From NCBI RefSeq assembly GCF_008831285.2, contig NW_022204737.1:1-48034 (forward strand): a stretch of DNA of 48,034 nt. Reading direction: 5' to 3'. Origin of the DNA: Nymphaea colorata (Eukaryota > Streptophyta > Magnoliopsida > Nymphaeales > Nymphaeaceae). Within the stretch, counting starts at the first letter, position 1; the number at the start of each line of letters is the position of its first letter. The notes beneath the pieces are model-generated. The model was not told where the DNA came from. It searched no databases and was given only the letters and a program-made list of their open reading frames with translations. The translations under genes were made by a program, and so were the position numbers. Of this stretch, positions 10,467 to 22,029 are shown in pieces.

Positions 10467-11458
10467 TAGTGCTGCACAATGAGTCGAGCCAACTTGGGCT
10501 CGACTCGAACTCCCCGGAAAGACTCAACTCATTTATAAATGAGTCGAGTTCGAGTTGCAAGAACTCGACTCGTTATTTGAAATAAACTGAATCGTACAAA
10601 CCGGTTCGTGAAACCGGTTCACCGGTTTAGGGTTAAAACGAAAGAAAATCTTCTGGTCTTGAATCTCTTCATCTTTTCTTCTGGCTGGTCTCCCGCTTCA
10701 CGATTTCTTGTCTTCCTTCTTACGTCGACCACGATGGCCAACGAGACGAGGTCACGAGAGATGACCAAGGTCCACAGTACCACCCTTCGCCTTCAGTCGT
10801 CCATGTTTCATTTGGAAGGGGAAGGCCGAAGGGGTGAAGCTGCAAAGCACCGAAGGGCAATCACCAAGCGTGGCAGCTGGCAGCCAGCAGCGGAGTAGCC
10901 GGCAAGGCGGCGGGCGGCAGGTGCTTCTTCTTCTTCTTGAATCATTTCTTGTTTTGAAGGGTTTTCATTTTTTTTCCCTTTTTCAGCGCTTTTGCCTCAT
11001 GCTTCTTGGTCTGATTTTTGTGCTGAAGAACAGAAGAAGCATCTGGATCTCACTTGCATGGTCGGTGCCGCGTGACCTTGGTCCCAGACTCCCGGTTATG
11101 GTTTATCTTCTCCCTTGTTTTTTTTTCATTTGTTTATTGCTTTTGTTTTTGTTGTGGCTTCCAAATGAGTTCATATTGGGTGGATGGAGGAGTTTGGCTT
11201 CTGTTTGTTGAATCTTGTGGTGTTGTCGAATCTTGTGGTGTTTTTAATGACTGTTTTATTTTGTTATCACTGATCGTACATTTGTTGTTCTCATTTTCTT
11301 GTTTTGTTGTTTTCACATTGTGTAATGATGGAGGATTTGGCTTCTGTTCTTTTTTTGTTGTTCATGAGAACACTGAACAAGTTAAGCGAGTCGAGATCGA
11401 GCTCGACTTTGTGTAATCGAGTCGAGCTCGAGCTCGACTCGGCTCGTGTGCAGGCCAA
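10467..11458. mobile_element. hAT-like non-autonomous element, copy 2 (992 bp) with exact 8-bp TSD
   Basis: The flanks AGCATTCC (10459-10466) and AGCATTCC (11459-11466) are identical, a perfect 8-bp duplication that fixes the borders. The left end reads TAGTGCTGCACAATGAGTCGAGCC and the right end, reverse-complemented, TTGGCCTGCACACGAGCCGAG, both leading into GAGCTCGAG-rich arms as in copy 1. The middle (about 10560-11360) is unlike copy 1: it contains the ACCGGTTCG motifs at about 10600, a GC-rich stretch (10680-10920) and T-rich sequence. It encodes no transposase. The foreign interior could be captured host sequence. Confidence 0.8.
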
Positions 11459-11466
11459 AGCATTCC

Positions 11467-12197
11467 ACCCCATTCTGCAATGTGTTCAATGATAGTGTGT
11501 TGTCCTGCTCTTTGGGCAGCTGGCTTAGAGTTAGTTAGGCAAGGGGTGATGAGAAAGGAAGCTACACGAGTTTCAAAGAGAGAGAGAGAGTTAGAGGAAT
11601 GAAGGTGGGAATATAAGTTTGTAGTTGGTTGTTCCATCATTTGACAGGAAGTCAAAGCTTCCATGCAATCTTGTCTATCTGAGACATGGGGTCTGCTTTC
11701 TTCGGTGTTTCATGGTGCTGCATGCCCCACCGAGCTTCAACTTGTTCATTGGTGATTTTTTTTTACAGCACAAGAATTTGATGCCCCAAATACTCGTAAA
11801 GGACATTGGCTGCCTATCAGCCTCATTCATCTGTTTCGTTTAAAGTTATTGATTTTGCATTAGTAAAACATATTATGAAATGAAAATTTTATTAGAACGT
11901 GCTCCCAAATTTTAAACAATTTCACATGTTTTATTTATTTCAAACATCTTACACCAGTCTCAAACGGTTAGACATTACTTATTTATATATATATATATTT
12001 ATTTATGTAGTCACACATACAGGACACCCCCGCTACGCACACACACACACACACATAATATTATAGGAACACACCCTTGCAACATACACACATATATAGA
12101 TACCCTTGACCTAGTCCCATGCTTTTCAAATTTGCTATGCCTGACCCCGTTGCCCCACACCTGCACTGGTACCTGCACACTTGTGACTTGGTGCTTG
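11467..12197. other. Intergenic DNA with (TA)n and (CA)n microsatellites
   Basis: No gene is supported. A (TA)n tract lies near 11983-11998 and a (CA)n tract near 12038-12054, followed by CACATATATAGATA. The short GA tract at 11578-11590 is also a simple repeat. Confidence 0.55.
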
Positions 12198-12700
12198 TTA
12201 CTTCGAAGGTTGATGTGCATGTGGCCTACCTGCACTTGCACCTACACACATGTGCCTTGGTTCGTGTTTCTTAGAAGGCTGATGTGCGTGTGCCCCACCT
12301 GAACTTCCACCTCCATCCGTGTGACTTTGTTTCTTAGGAGGCTGCTTAGAAGACTGATGAACACTTGCCCCAGCCCCACCTGTACTTGCACCTGCATCGG
12401 TATTACTTGGTTCATGTTTCTCAAAAGTCTTCTTGGAAGGCTGATCTGCAACTTTGGTAGGACGTGGAGGTGGAGGTGTGGGTGGAGGAGGAGTTGGTTG
12501 TTGACCACTTTCCTGCAACAGGTAATATCACATTTGAACACTTTTGGGAGCAGAAATTCTGTTAAGGAAAAAAAGAAATGAAGTTTTGCATACTTTAGGT
12601 CCATCGTATTTCATTTCTATCGTAATTGTACCTGCAGTTCTCCTTGTTCGGTCTCCATTAGAGAGAGCAATAACCAAGTCTTATTTCAAGTCAATGATTG
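12198..12700 (-). pseudogene. Two candidate exons: short folded segment then Pro/Ser/His-rich tail, unrecognised
   Basis: On the minus strand an exon at 12700-12594 lies between CATGTTTTGCAG and a GTATGC donor. It reads DLVIALSNGDRTRR then AGTITIEMKYDGPK, an ordinary protein-like stretch, but an in-frame TAA at 12683-12681 lies just upstream of it. The next exon, 12512-12198, follows TACCTGTTGCAG and joins in phase. It reads ESGQQPTPPPPTPPPPRPTK and then degenerate repeats around HQPSKK with Gly/Ser/Ala spacers (about 100 residues, probably disordered) to a stop. In-phase joining of two differently composed exons across a GT-AG intron argues for a real gene, perhaps now broken. I do not know the family. 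Confidence 0.4.
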
Positions 12701-13002
12701 CTGCAAAACATGTGAGCAATAAGCATATCAAAATCTTGTAGGTAGTCCTATTGTTTGCTACAAAAATGACCTGCCTGCACGTCGTCTTCTTGTGTTCCTA
12801 TGAAACACAACATACAAAACAAGAACAAACATACACTAATCCAGCACTTGTTTCTACAAGTGGTCACAAGGCATGACACAAGGCAGCAAAGATTGAGCAC
12901 ACGACAAAAAATCTTTAAGCACACTTGAAAGCCTTTCTCACACACTTTTGGCTGACCCAAAGGGCCATATATATATACATGACAAAAAAAACTGAAAAAT
13001 AA

Positions 13003-13080
13003 GTGACATGACTCTTGGTGATTCCACTATAGCCATAATTGACATGACTCTTGGTGATTCCACTATGGTTATAATTGACA
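13003..13080. repeat. Two tandem copies of a 37-bp unit
   Basis: GACATGACTCTTGGTGATTC recurs at 13004 and 13041, followed each time by CACTATRGYYATAATT. The copies differ at only a few positions, so the duplication is fairly recent. Confidence 0.85.
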
Positions 13081-13165
13081 TATGCATTAAAAACAAAAAA
13101 CTAAAAATTAAAATAGGCAAGGTGAAGGGGCACTTGTCATACGATGGAATTATTGGGGAACCCAA

Positions 13166-14780
13166 AAGTTGAACCCTTCACCTTCTTCATAAAAACAGCT
13201 GCACACGTTTTTAATTTTTTGCATTAACTTTCATCACATATTCCCCATTGTGCATAGGAGTGCAAGTGTTCTATTAATTTGCTTTTGCTTTAGAAAGTGT
13301 TCTTGAGCACCCGAAAATGTGGATCTCATGTCAGCATTCTAATCTTCAAATTTTGCATGTTTAAAAATTGGGTTTCCAGTGGAAATTAGCTATTGGAGAA
13401 TCTGTAACCATCTGGCTTGATAGTGAGATCATATTTGGCCCCCAATTGCTTTCACTGGCTATAAGATCATCCAGTGAACAAGACTATGAATCAAAAGGAG
13501 TATTTTCCTCATGTTTGCAGAAGTTTGAGAATAGGAGTTTCACAAGTACCACACCCCAAATCATTATCTTTTTCAAATAATTTAAAATTTTGTCCTGCAC
13601 ATGACCTACAAAGGATATGAATATTTGGGAAATCCTGGACACTTGTCAGTTTGCCAAATCAATTTTTGACGCATATTTCTTTCAATTGCATAAATATGCG
13701 ATTGAGATATCAGAGATTGGTTTTGGTTCATTTTTTTAGCACCACATTGTACTCCAAGCCTATTGTGAAATTCTGATGCTCACCCTCAATTACATGATGT
13801 CTGAAATGAGCCAATATCAAATAAGACACACTTTAGGGGATGTGGCATAGGCAGACGAGCCATAAGAGCTAGGCAGGTGGATAAAGGTTCCAAATCCCTG
13901 CCCATCCTGGAGACTGGGGAAGGACCATTTTATGGACTTCAGAAAGTGGGATGTAAATGGTTAGGGATATTCCTTTAAGAATAGTTGGTAAACTCGTGAA
14001 TCAGATTCAAATAACTTGAAGATTGGTTTTCTGGTCAAAGTGTTGACTCGGTAATTCGGATGGGTTGGATTATAAATTTTTATACTACATTTTTTCTATA
14101 AGTACATGAAGAAAGTAAGTCTCTCAGGACTCCATGTTTGACTTCTTCCAGCTAAAATTGAATGACATGGAATATGAGTATTTGTACATACTTAGTAACT
14201 TAAGAAATAACATTTAGTATTTAGCAATGCATGATGCAATTAGGTGACAATCCCAACAGACTCGGCAAGCCCCAACTCCTGACCTCGTAAATGGATGCAG
14301 AAATATTTAGTATTTATTTGTACATGACTCCAATCGGTGAGAGGGAGTTACATGCAAGGCTTGGCATGGTGTACAGCTTTTAGGGCACGACAATTGTACC
14401 CCTGGCCTAGTTTTGTGAGTGCATGTCGTGCACATGAACTTATATACAATGCAAATGTGTAAAGACCTGTGCAAATAACCAGCTTCACTAGCGATTATCT
14501 CCTTGATTTCATTCTTCACACCAAGGCCCTGTCTAGATATGTTCAGAAATCTATATATATCGATATTTTGGCTATTTATATTCGCAGTAGATTTATAATG
14601 ACGAAATATGCTCATATATGCTTTATTAATTGAAACCTCTCGTCTACGTAAACCAGTGGAAGTTCTCGTTCAGCATTGTCAAGCGAGCACCTGCATGATG
14701 CAGGAAAAGCAAAAATTACAATTTGCAAGATGAAGTTCTGAAGCGTGAAGGGAGCAGTGGAAGAACTCAGATCAATGATG
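13166..14780. other. Intergenic stretch, nothing recognised
   Basis: Scanning both strands I found no conserved coding block, terminal repeats or RNA fold. Short frames such as 13368-13580 (plus) have no splice context or recognisable domain. Confidence 0.45.
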
Positions 14781-14782
14781 CT

Positions 14783-14949
14783 TACGTTACAGGAGGAAAT
14801 TCAGCGAATAGCTGCTTTTTTTGCCACCTATTGGGGACTGAAACCTTGATTTCTCGAACGCCTGTGACAAGGATAACGTCATCAAATGGCTCTATAATGG
14901 TTGGATTGTTAACGTCTGAATCCACAAGCTCAAAACAGTTAGGACCATT
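14783..14949 (-). CDS. Candidate single exon, unrecognised protein
   Basis: On the minus strand, TGCGTAAGCAG precedes an open block that reads NGPNCFELVDSDVNNPT, then IEPFDDVILVTGVREIKVS, then VPNRWQKKQLFAEFPPVT. It ends either at an internal TAA (14783-14785) or at a GTAAGC donor beginning at 14785. Balanced composition with many acidic and hydrophobic residues makes it look like a genuine exon rather than chance. No matching neighbouring exon was found, so it may be an isolated exon of a decayed or poorly visible gene. I do not recognise the family. Confidence 0.35.
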
Positions 14950-15001
14950 CTGCTTACGCATATCCAACAGTTATCAAACTCCACATATACGCGATAACTG
15001 A

Positions 15002-17967
15002 ATAGCGATAAACTTGTTCTTTTGGCTGCCAGGTCAACCTATTAACTACGCCGTAAAACGAGTGCTAGCATGAGCTGTTCAGAACAGCAGTATACCGGTT
15101 CACAACCTAAACAATAAGTTTCACAATTGAATCCAAAACATTCTACCTTCTATTAACTATGCTTTATTTATAGTTAATTTGATGGATGAGAAAGGAAAAT
15201 GTCTATAAATTGAATCCTTCCAAGATCATCATCATACTTGTTAGAATATAAGTGGAATAACCATATCAGAAATGGATGAAACAGACGAAGATAGAGAGGG
15301 GCTCTGTTGAGCTTTCTGAGTCAAACCTAACTGGGTCAGAACTGGATGGATTTTGCACTCGAGCAAGATGTGGGTCAATCCTGCACCTCGTAAAATGGTG
15401 TGAATATCTCAGGATTTCACTCTCGCATCCAGAATTAGGTGCATAACTATATAAGATAACTGAGTCCAGTAAATATATGGATCTCCAACAACGTTTGAGT
15501 ATCATCACATACATTTCTCTAGGGCCTTTCCACTTTCCCGGCTAGTGTGCTATTGAAGATTTACCTACAAGTACTATAGCTGTTCTTGCTCAGATTGGTT
15601 GCAATTAAAAGACCTATCAGAATGTGACACACACCCATGAATTTGACCAGATTATATTTACAATAGTCAGTCTGCAACACAAGTGAAGGCATTGAAAAAG
15701 GAAAACCAAGAACCTAAGACAATAAAGCACCTAAACAACCCATGCCACAATGAAAGCAAAACTAAACATGACACTATGCAGGAAACCATTAAAGCGGAAA
15801 ACAATTGCCCAACTCAACAAAACTAAATAATAAAACTAAATCAAAAGAGGATCCTACTGAATACAAATCAAACCAATGACCTTAACCGCTGGACATGTGC
15901 AATAGCTAACTAAAGGATCTATTCAATTAATCTGACACTAACGTGATACAAGAGAATCTGAGCATTATGCTCGTCTAAAACCATGAAGGACCCGAGGACA
16001 TAAAACCCAAAACCCATGCAACTTCGATGAATAGAACCTTTAAAAAATGTCACAGTTCAAAATGGACTACAGAATTGATTGGTCCTTTTGAAAGGAGATA
16101 AGAGGTGTTCCATGACAGGCTCAACCCGAAGTCAATGATATGCATCTCTTGAGACTAAGAAATGAAATTTGTCACACTCAACATGAGTTGACTAGGTTCG
16201 AGGAGTTTCATCTATCCCATGAATGGACTAATGGTTTGGTAATGGAATGGCCAACATCTTTGAAGGCTAAAGGGGATTGGGAATGAAATGACAAACATAT
16301 TTCAAGACCAAAGGAGACTGGTTAGTTCGTCCTATGACTAGAGATGTCAAGTTTTAGTTTGAAATAGTTCAAAAATGATTAATTTAACTAATAAGCATGA
16401 GTACTCTTGTTGTGCAAATAATGTCCTTTATTTACACATAGCACCTACCGTACAAGCATTAGGATTCATTTCGCGTCAATGCCGTCAAATCTCTAGAAGG
16501 GATGCCTTTCAATTTCCAAAATGTGAACATAAAAGGAATCATCGTCAGTATCTTAGGTAATAAAAAATAGGAGAAGATATTGACCCTAGGACTGCACATC
16601 TACCAAAGATTTTCACATTCAATTTCTGCGAGTTCAGCCTTCATGCCTTTCATCTCTTGGCAAACACCTTTTGCTTTTTTTTTCCTCTTTTTTCTTTTTC
16701 TTTCACTTGCATTCAGCTTTTGCCTTAATTTTTTTTTCTTTATTTTTTTTTAGGCTGACCTTCACCTTTAAGGGAATACCTCACCACCCCAAAGGCTACT
16801 ACGAAGCTCCACCACTTTGGTGGTTATGTGTAGCTTTGTCGCATATCCAACCCACTTCACCTTGCAGGTTTTTGACAAGCCAAAGGTTCTTAAGTCATTA
16901 TCTTCGCGGTATAGACATAAATCACCTATATGCCTACCCGATACTCATTATTACTGACCCAGAGGAATGTCTACACAAGCCCCGAGCCAACCTGTCAACT
17001 CTCATTTTGGTACCTACCAAGATCTTACAAAGCATTTTGGCTTCTCTCTCAAGATATCTTAATGCTAAATCCTTGCAAATGCTTGATTACTAGAGTCAAT
17101 AGCATTTCCTAGTCTCGACTTTCTCAACTTCACAGGACCTTTCCTTACTGCTCATATTCAGGATCTCTTCAATTTTCCCCTTCCATTGTTTGGCAACAAA
17201 AATTTGAAATTTTATCCTTCTATTCAAGGAGGTACTAAGAATAAAGAAAAGCCACATCATTGTGTGAGAAGACACTTTTAAAATGCTTTTAAGCAAAACT
17301 GAAAATTATCACTTTTACAAAAATTCTTAACATCAAATGGTATGTCACCAAGAGGAAGGAAATCTACATTAAAGAAGAGGGTGAATGCAAAATAGCATAG
17401 GTTCGTTGGGTAGAAAAATGAACTTCACCAACTCTCCTAAGGACTTCTATATGAAAGGTTGGTTTAATAGTGACGATTTTCCATAAATGTTTGAGTCCTC
17501 AACTGATTGAAAGTTTTACAAATGGTTTAGGTTAAACTCTTATCTTTCCCCAAAGGAAACCCGGGATAAACCAATCTTATGTGGTGGATTTTGTAAAATC
17601 ATCAAGTGCATGATAATGACAACTACAGGATTGGACTCTGTTAGACTGTAAATGTATGACTATCCAGCAAAGTTGATCAGTCTTGTGCCCTAGTTACATG
17701 AGGACTTTGCAAAATATGTTCTTGACCACAAACTAATAAAGCATTAGCAGAAAACAACCAAACATAATGTCGTCATACATGAAGGTGTCATGGACTTGAC
17801 TTTATTTATGTGATCTACCTACTCCTTACCATGACCTTATGCTGCCCTTCCTTTGCATGATATGTTCACTTGCTTCCCATTTGAAATATCTATGAAACGC
17901 CTGAACCAAGCTACACCACTTAGGGAACTGATTTTCATTCGTTGACTACAAATGATAACCCTAGAGT
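15002..17967. other. Long intergenic stretch, nothing recognised
   Basis: About 3 kb of AT-rich DNA. T-rich runs occur at 16675-16750. The 140-codon plus-strand frame at 16671-17093 begins in that T-run (poly-Phe) and has no domain I recognise. I see no retroelement motifs, terminal repeats or convincing exon pairs. Confidence 0.4.
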
Positions 17968-18566
17968 TTAGCTTCTACCCTGTGAAACATGACAAAGTGA
18001 CGAGGCGAATCTCAAAACTCTTGAATCCAGTTCAGAGAAAAAAATGATTAAGCTAACAACTGAGGAAAATGTTTCGCCTGAAGCAAACATATACTTCCAA
18101 AATTTCCTATCCACAGCAACAACATACAACGCTAACGTTCTTGACGAGCTTGACAACATAATTGAAATGAAGGCACCATACTTTATAAACACAGAAATCC
18201 CTGAAGAGACCTCCAGTCCATGTTAGTTGATGAAATCAGAACTACATGCAACCAATCCACCTGATGCCAACAACTTGACCAAATTGTGGCACTAAAAACC
18301 TCCCAATACATGACCTAAAGCCGAAGTCAAGAGAAGCAGCAAAACAAGGTACTCGATCAGCAATCACGAACTGGATTGGAGAAAATACTTGCAGATACTA
18401 TGATATAAGTCTTCCCCATACAGTCGATGATTCCAAATTAGGTGTCCTTTTCATCGAACTATTATTCCATGTCGATGGCACTATATTCAATTTCTCCGAT
18501 GCAGAATCTATAACCCACAATAAGCAAAATGGAGAAAGGATTACTGAAGGCCGGTTTTCACAATTA

Positions 18567-19052
18567 TCATTCTCCCAAGTGGCACATGTAGTTCTCGGGA
18601 TACAAACATGGTGAAGGAGGTGGCCTCGCAACCGGTTTGTCGACCGCGGCATCTGGATTAGAAGCTAGGGTTTCAGCTGGTGCCGGATCTTCCACAGAGC
18701 TGGTATTGTGAAGACGACGGCGCCAATTCCTTCGAGTTGGGCACATCGCCCCTCGGTGCGACTGGCACCTCTTTTGGATGAGAATTCTCTGCCTGATTCC
18801 ACCAATTCAACCCCAAAGAAAAACAAGTTCTTTGCCTGATTCCCAAAAATCATGCCTGAAGAAAACAACCCCTAAGAAAACCACACAACACATAAATGAG
18901 ATTGGAGTCGACAACAAACCAAGAATAGGTAAACAATAACAAATAAGATTTCGGCAAGGTTTGCTTCATCCGAATACCTTGAGATGCATGCTCTTGCGTG
19001 GCGATGGCATAGAAAGCTTCGCCAATGAAAAGCAGTGCCTGGTGGAAACCAT
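18567..19052 (-). CDS. Candidate two-exon gene for a 98-residue basic, probably mitochondrion-targeted protein
   Basis: Exon 1 (19052-18978, 25 codons) starts ATG in a GCCATGG context and reads MVSTRHCFSLAKLSMPSPRK, then SMHLK, ending at AAG before a GTATTC donor. Exon 2 (18788-18567) follows GGAATCAGGCAG and joins in phase 0. It reads RILIQKRCQSHRGAMCP, a run rich in Arg (NWRRRLHNTS), an acidic/Ala stretch (VEDPAPAETLASNPDA), then VARPPPSPCLYPENYMCHLG and a stop. The basic, Ser-rich, acid-free start followed by RRRLHNTSS is typical of a mitochondrial presequence and cleavage region. A CT-rich 5' leader lies upstream. I do not recognise the mature part. Further exons (an open block at 18516-18398 after a TTATAG acceptor) cannot be excluded. 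The antisense 182-codon frame over this region is a shadow. Confidence 0.42.
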
Positions 19053-19663
19053 GGCTCCTTCTCTGATCATGTTTCCCTCTCTCCCTTTCTCCTATCCTTC
19101 TCCCCCACTTTCCTCCTCTCTGAGCGGACGTCAGTTGCTCTTCCTCTTTCTTGTCTTCCCGAAACGGCAAAAGGAGAGAAACAAAAAGAAAAAAATGGAG
19201 GGTGGAATACAATGACGAGCCCCAATCCAATGTTATAGTATGGATGAGGCGTGTGAGGTTCAATCCGACTTGGAAATGTGAGAAAAAAATACAAAAAAAA
19301 ACACACACACAAAAATCATCATATGATGTGTGCACTTGGATATGGTCAACCCATTTCTTCACTTTTCTTTTCCATCTGTTGTGGTCCAGTGGACTCAAAA
19401 TGTTTCCTTAGTGGGTCCAGTGTGGTAAAACCATAGAAAGGTTCTCTGTTTGTTTCGATATAGATCAAACTTATGAGTTGTTTATCTCTAACAAGGATGG
19501 GATCTGGGAAATGACCCTTCCAATCAACGGGGGCCATGTTATTATAGAGATGTGTCTAGATGGTGGTCAATTTTGGGATCTCTCTCGATTGTATCTGGTT
19601 TAACAAAGGATTTAGCTTAATTCTATTGTTTTGACAAATAGCAGATTTGAAAACGATCGTTTA

Positions 19664-20035
19664 TGGGTTGTTTGACAAGGATGGAATTGCATAATTATGT
19701 AAATAAAATTTTCTTTTTTCGAGGAAATGGGAATTGAATCCTCAAACAAAGATTTTATGTTTTAAGATTATAGTTTCATTCTTGAATCAAAATTTAGGAA
19801 TCGTGATTCTATTCTAAGGGATGGAATTATGATTCCTTAAATTTATAATTTATTTGTTTTTCTTGGAGCACATGTTGTCATGGTTTTATTTCATCATTTT
19901 AAACTTTTAATTGTGATTTTGTCAAAAACATCATTTTCAAAATTAGACTCAAAACTCTAGACTATCAAATTAAAAATGAAACTAGAACTTGAGTTTTCAT
20001 TCTAATTCCAGTTTGAAGTGCCGTCAAACAACCCC
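19664..20035. mobile_element. Tourist-like (PIF/Harbinger) MITE, 372 bp
   Basis: The left end reads TGGGTTGTTTGACAAGG and the right end, reverse-complemented, GGGGTTGTTTGACGGC, so 12 of the first 13 bases agree. TTA flanks both sides (19661-19663 and 20036-20038), the target site expected of PIF/Harbinger. The interior is AT-rich, has imperfect self-complementarity (ATTCCATTTC and related words in both senses) and has no coding capacity. Confidence 0.7.
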
Positions 20036-20061
20036 TTATGATCACCACTATCTTTTAAATG

Positions 20062-20610
20062 CATTGATCTCAAGTTAGAAGGGATGAGATTTGATCTGAG
20101 ATCTATGAACTTTAAGATGCAAGGCCTACAAACAACATCATCTTTGCATAGTGCACATACACATATATATTTATAAAGTTTGTACATTATACATATATAT
20201 AATATATATACATATATGCTATATATCTATATATAAATATTTATACATACGTATAATATATATACATATATGCGTACAAATGTATATATTATGTACATCT
20301 ATATATTTACATATAGTGTTGTGTAATATCCATATACACATGTATAATATAATATATATAATACGTACAATGCATAACATATATATGGTATTATACATTG
20401 TACATATTTATATATTGATATTAATACATGAATGTAATATATATCTACATATCATTGATCTCAAGTTAGATGGGATGAGATTTGATTTGAGATCTATGAA
20501 CTTTAAGACGCAAGGCCTACAAACAACATAATCTTTGCATAGTGCACATACACATAGATATTTATAAAGTTTGTACATTATACATATATATAATATACAT
20601 ACATATATGA
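20062..20610. repeat. Direct repeat of about 150 bp, 391 bp apart
   Basis: The text from 20062 (CATTGATCTCAAGTTAG...) recurs at 20453 with only a few substitutions. It continues through TGCAAGGCCTACAAACAACA and CTTTGCATAGTGCACATACAC into the microsatellite. The unique sequence preceding the microsatellite was thus duplicated together with the tandem AT array between the copies. Confidence 0.85.
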
Positions 20611-21975
20611 TATATATCTGTATATAAATATTTATACATACGTATAATATATAATATACATACATATATGATATATATCTGTATATAAATATTTATACAT
20701 ACGTATAATATATATACATATATGCTAATGTATACACATACAAATGTATATATTATGTACACACACACACACATATATATATATATCTACATATAGTGTT
20801 GTGTAATTTGCGTATACACATGTATAATATATATAATATGTATAATGCATACATAACATATATGTGGTAGTAGACATTTGTACATATTTATATACAGATA
20901 TTAATATATGTATGTAATATATATCTATATATTCACACATAATGTACATATGTATGTACACATATAATACAATATGTACATATATATTTTAGATGTATAT
21001 GTATGTATTACGTAATTACATATATATGCATATATGTTATATGTACATACATTATAAGTACATATTTGTATATTATATGCACATGTATACATATATATAG
21101 CATACATAAATACATGTATAAAATAATATTAATATGCACATATATATAGTATGAACGTGTACGTTCATATGTTTGCATATATGTGTTATATACATACATA
21201 CACATATATATTAACGTATATATACAAATGTACATATATATGTATAGGTACCTATATGTTGACATTATACCAATTATATACGTATATATAATGTATATGT
21301 GTATACGTACATATATATGTGTGTGTGTACATATGTATATATAACGTATTACTATACATAACATATTTACATATATGGTATATATATACCTATACATATA
21401 ATATATTTTTTTGTAACATACTATATGTACATTGGTACAATGTATTACATATACACATAACATACATATATTTTATATACATATTGTATGTACTCATATG
21501 TACATACACATAATATATACATATAACGTATTACTATACATAACATATATACATATATTATATATATGTACCTGTACATATAATATATTTTTACTGTAAC
21601 ATACTATATGTACATTGGTACAATGTATTACATACATATATTTTGTATACATATTGTACTACATATTCATAAGTGTATAAATATTGTATGTACTCACATG
21701 TATGTACATATAATATATACAAATGTATATGTGTACATATGTTCTTATTGTACAACATTATACACATATATATGTGTATATATACATATATAAATGTGTA
21801 CATCTAAAAATACTATATTATATATAACATCTATTAGCATTACATATGTACAAATTACACATATACATGCATATATGTCTTATATACATATTACATGTAT
21901 AACATAATATGTATCCATGTGTATATGTATATAGGTATCACATATGTACGTATTATACACAATGTTATAAAAAGC
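20150..21975. repeat. 1.8-kb AT/AC microsatellite domain with internal duplications
   Basis: Nearly the whole block is built from TATA, CATA and TGTA words (ACATATAT and similar), with alternating purine-pyrimidine tracts including a (CA)n-(TA)n run at 20760-20785. A block of about 58 bp (TACATACATATATGATATATATCTG...) is duplicated at about 20595 and 20653. Another block of about 110 bp beginning ATAACGTATTACTATACATAAC is repeated at 21341 and 21533. All open frames here are Tyr/Ile/Val/Thr/Cys-rich artefacts of the repeat. Confidence 0.9.
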
Positions 21976-22029
21976 ATATCGTAAGGCATTTCAGTCTGAG
22001 GTGGAATCTAATCCCTAATATTGATGATG

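Noticed and set aside
11134-11416. Overlapping short frames in the interior of hAT-like copy 2
   Set aside because: T-rich on one strand and A-rich on the other, overlapping each other on both strands, without a domain. The interior is treated as non-coding.
16671-17093. 140-codon plus-strand frame as a membrane protein
   Set aside because: Its hydrophobic start is a poly-T run, and the remainder shows no conserved feature or splice context.
18850-19398. 182-codon minus-strand open frame
   Set aside because: It reads through the intron and CT-rich leader of the candidate 98-residue gene in another frame, and has no domain.
21008-21463. 151-codon minus-strand open frame
   Set aside because: It lies wholly in the AT/AC microsatellite and is a Tyr/Ile/Cys-rich simple translation of it.
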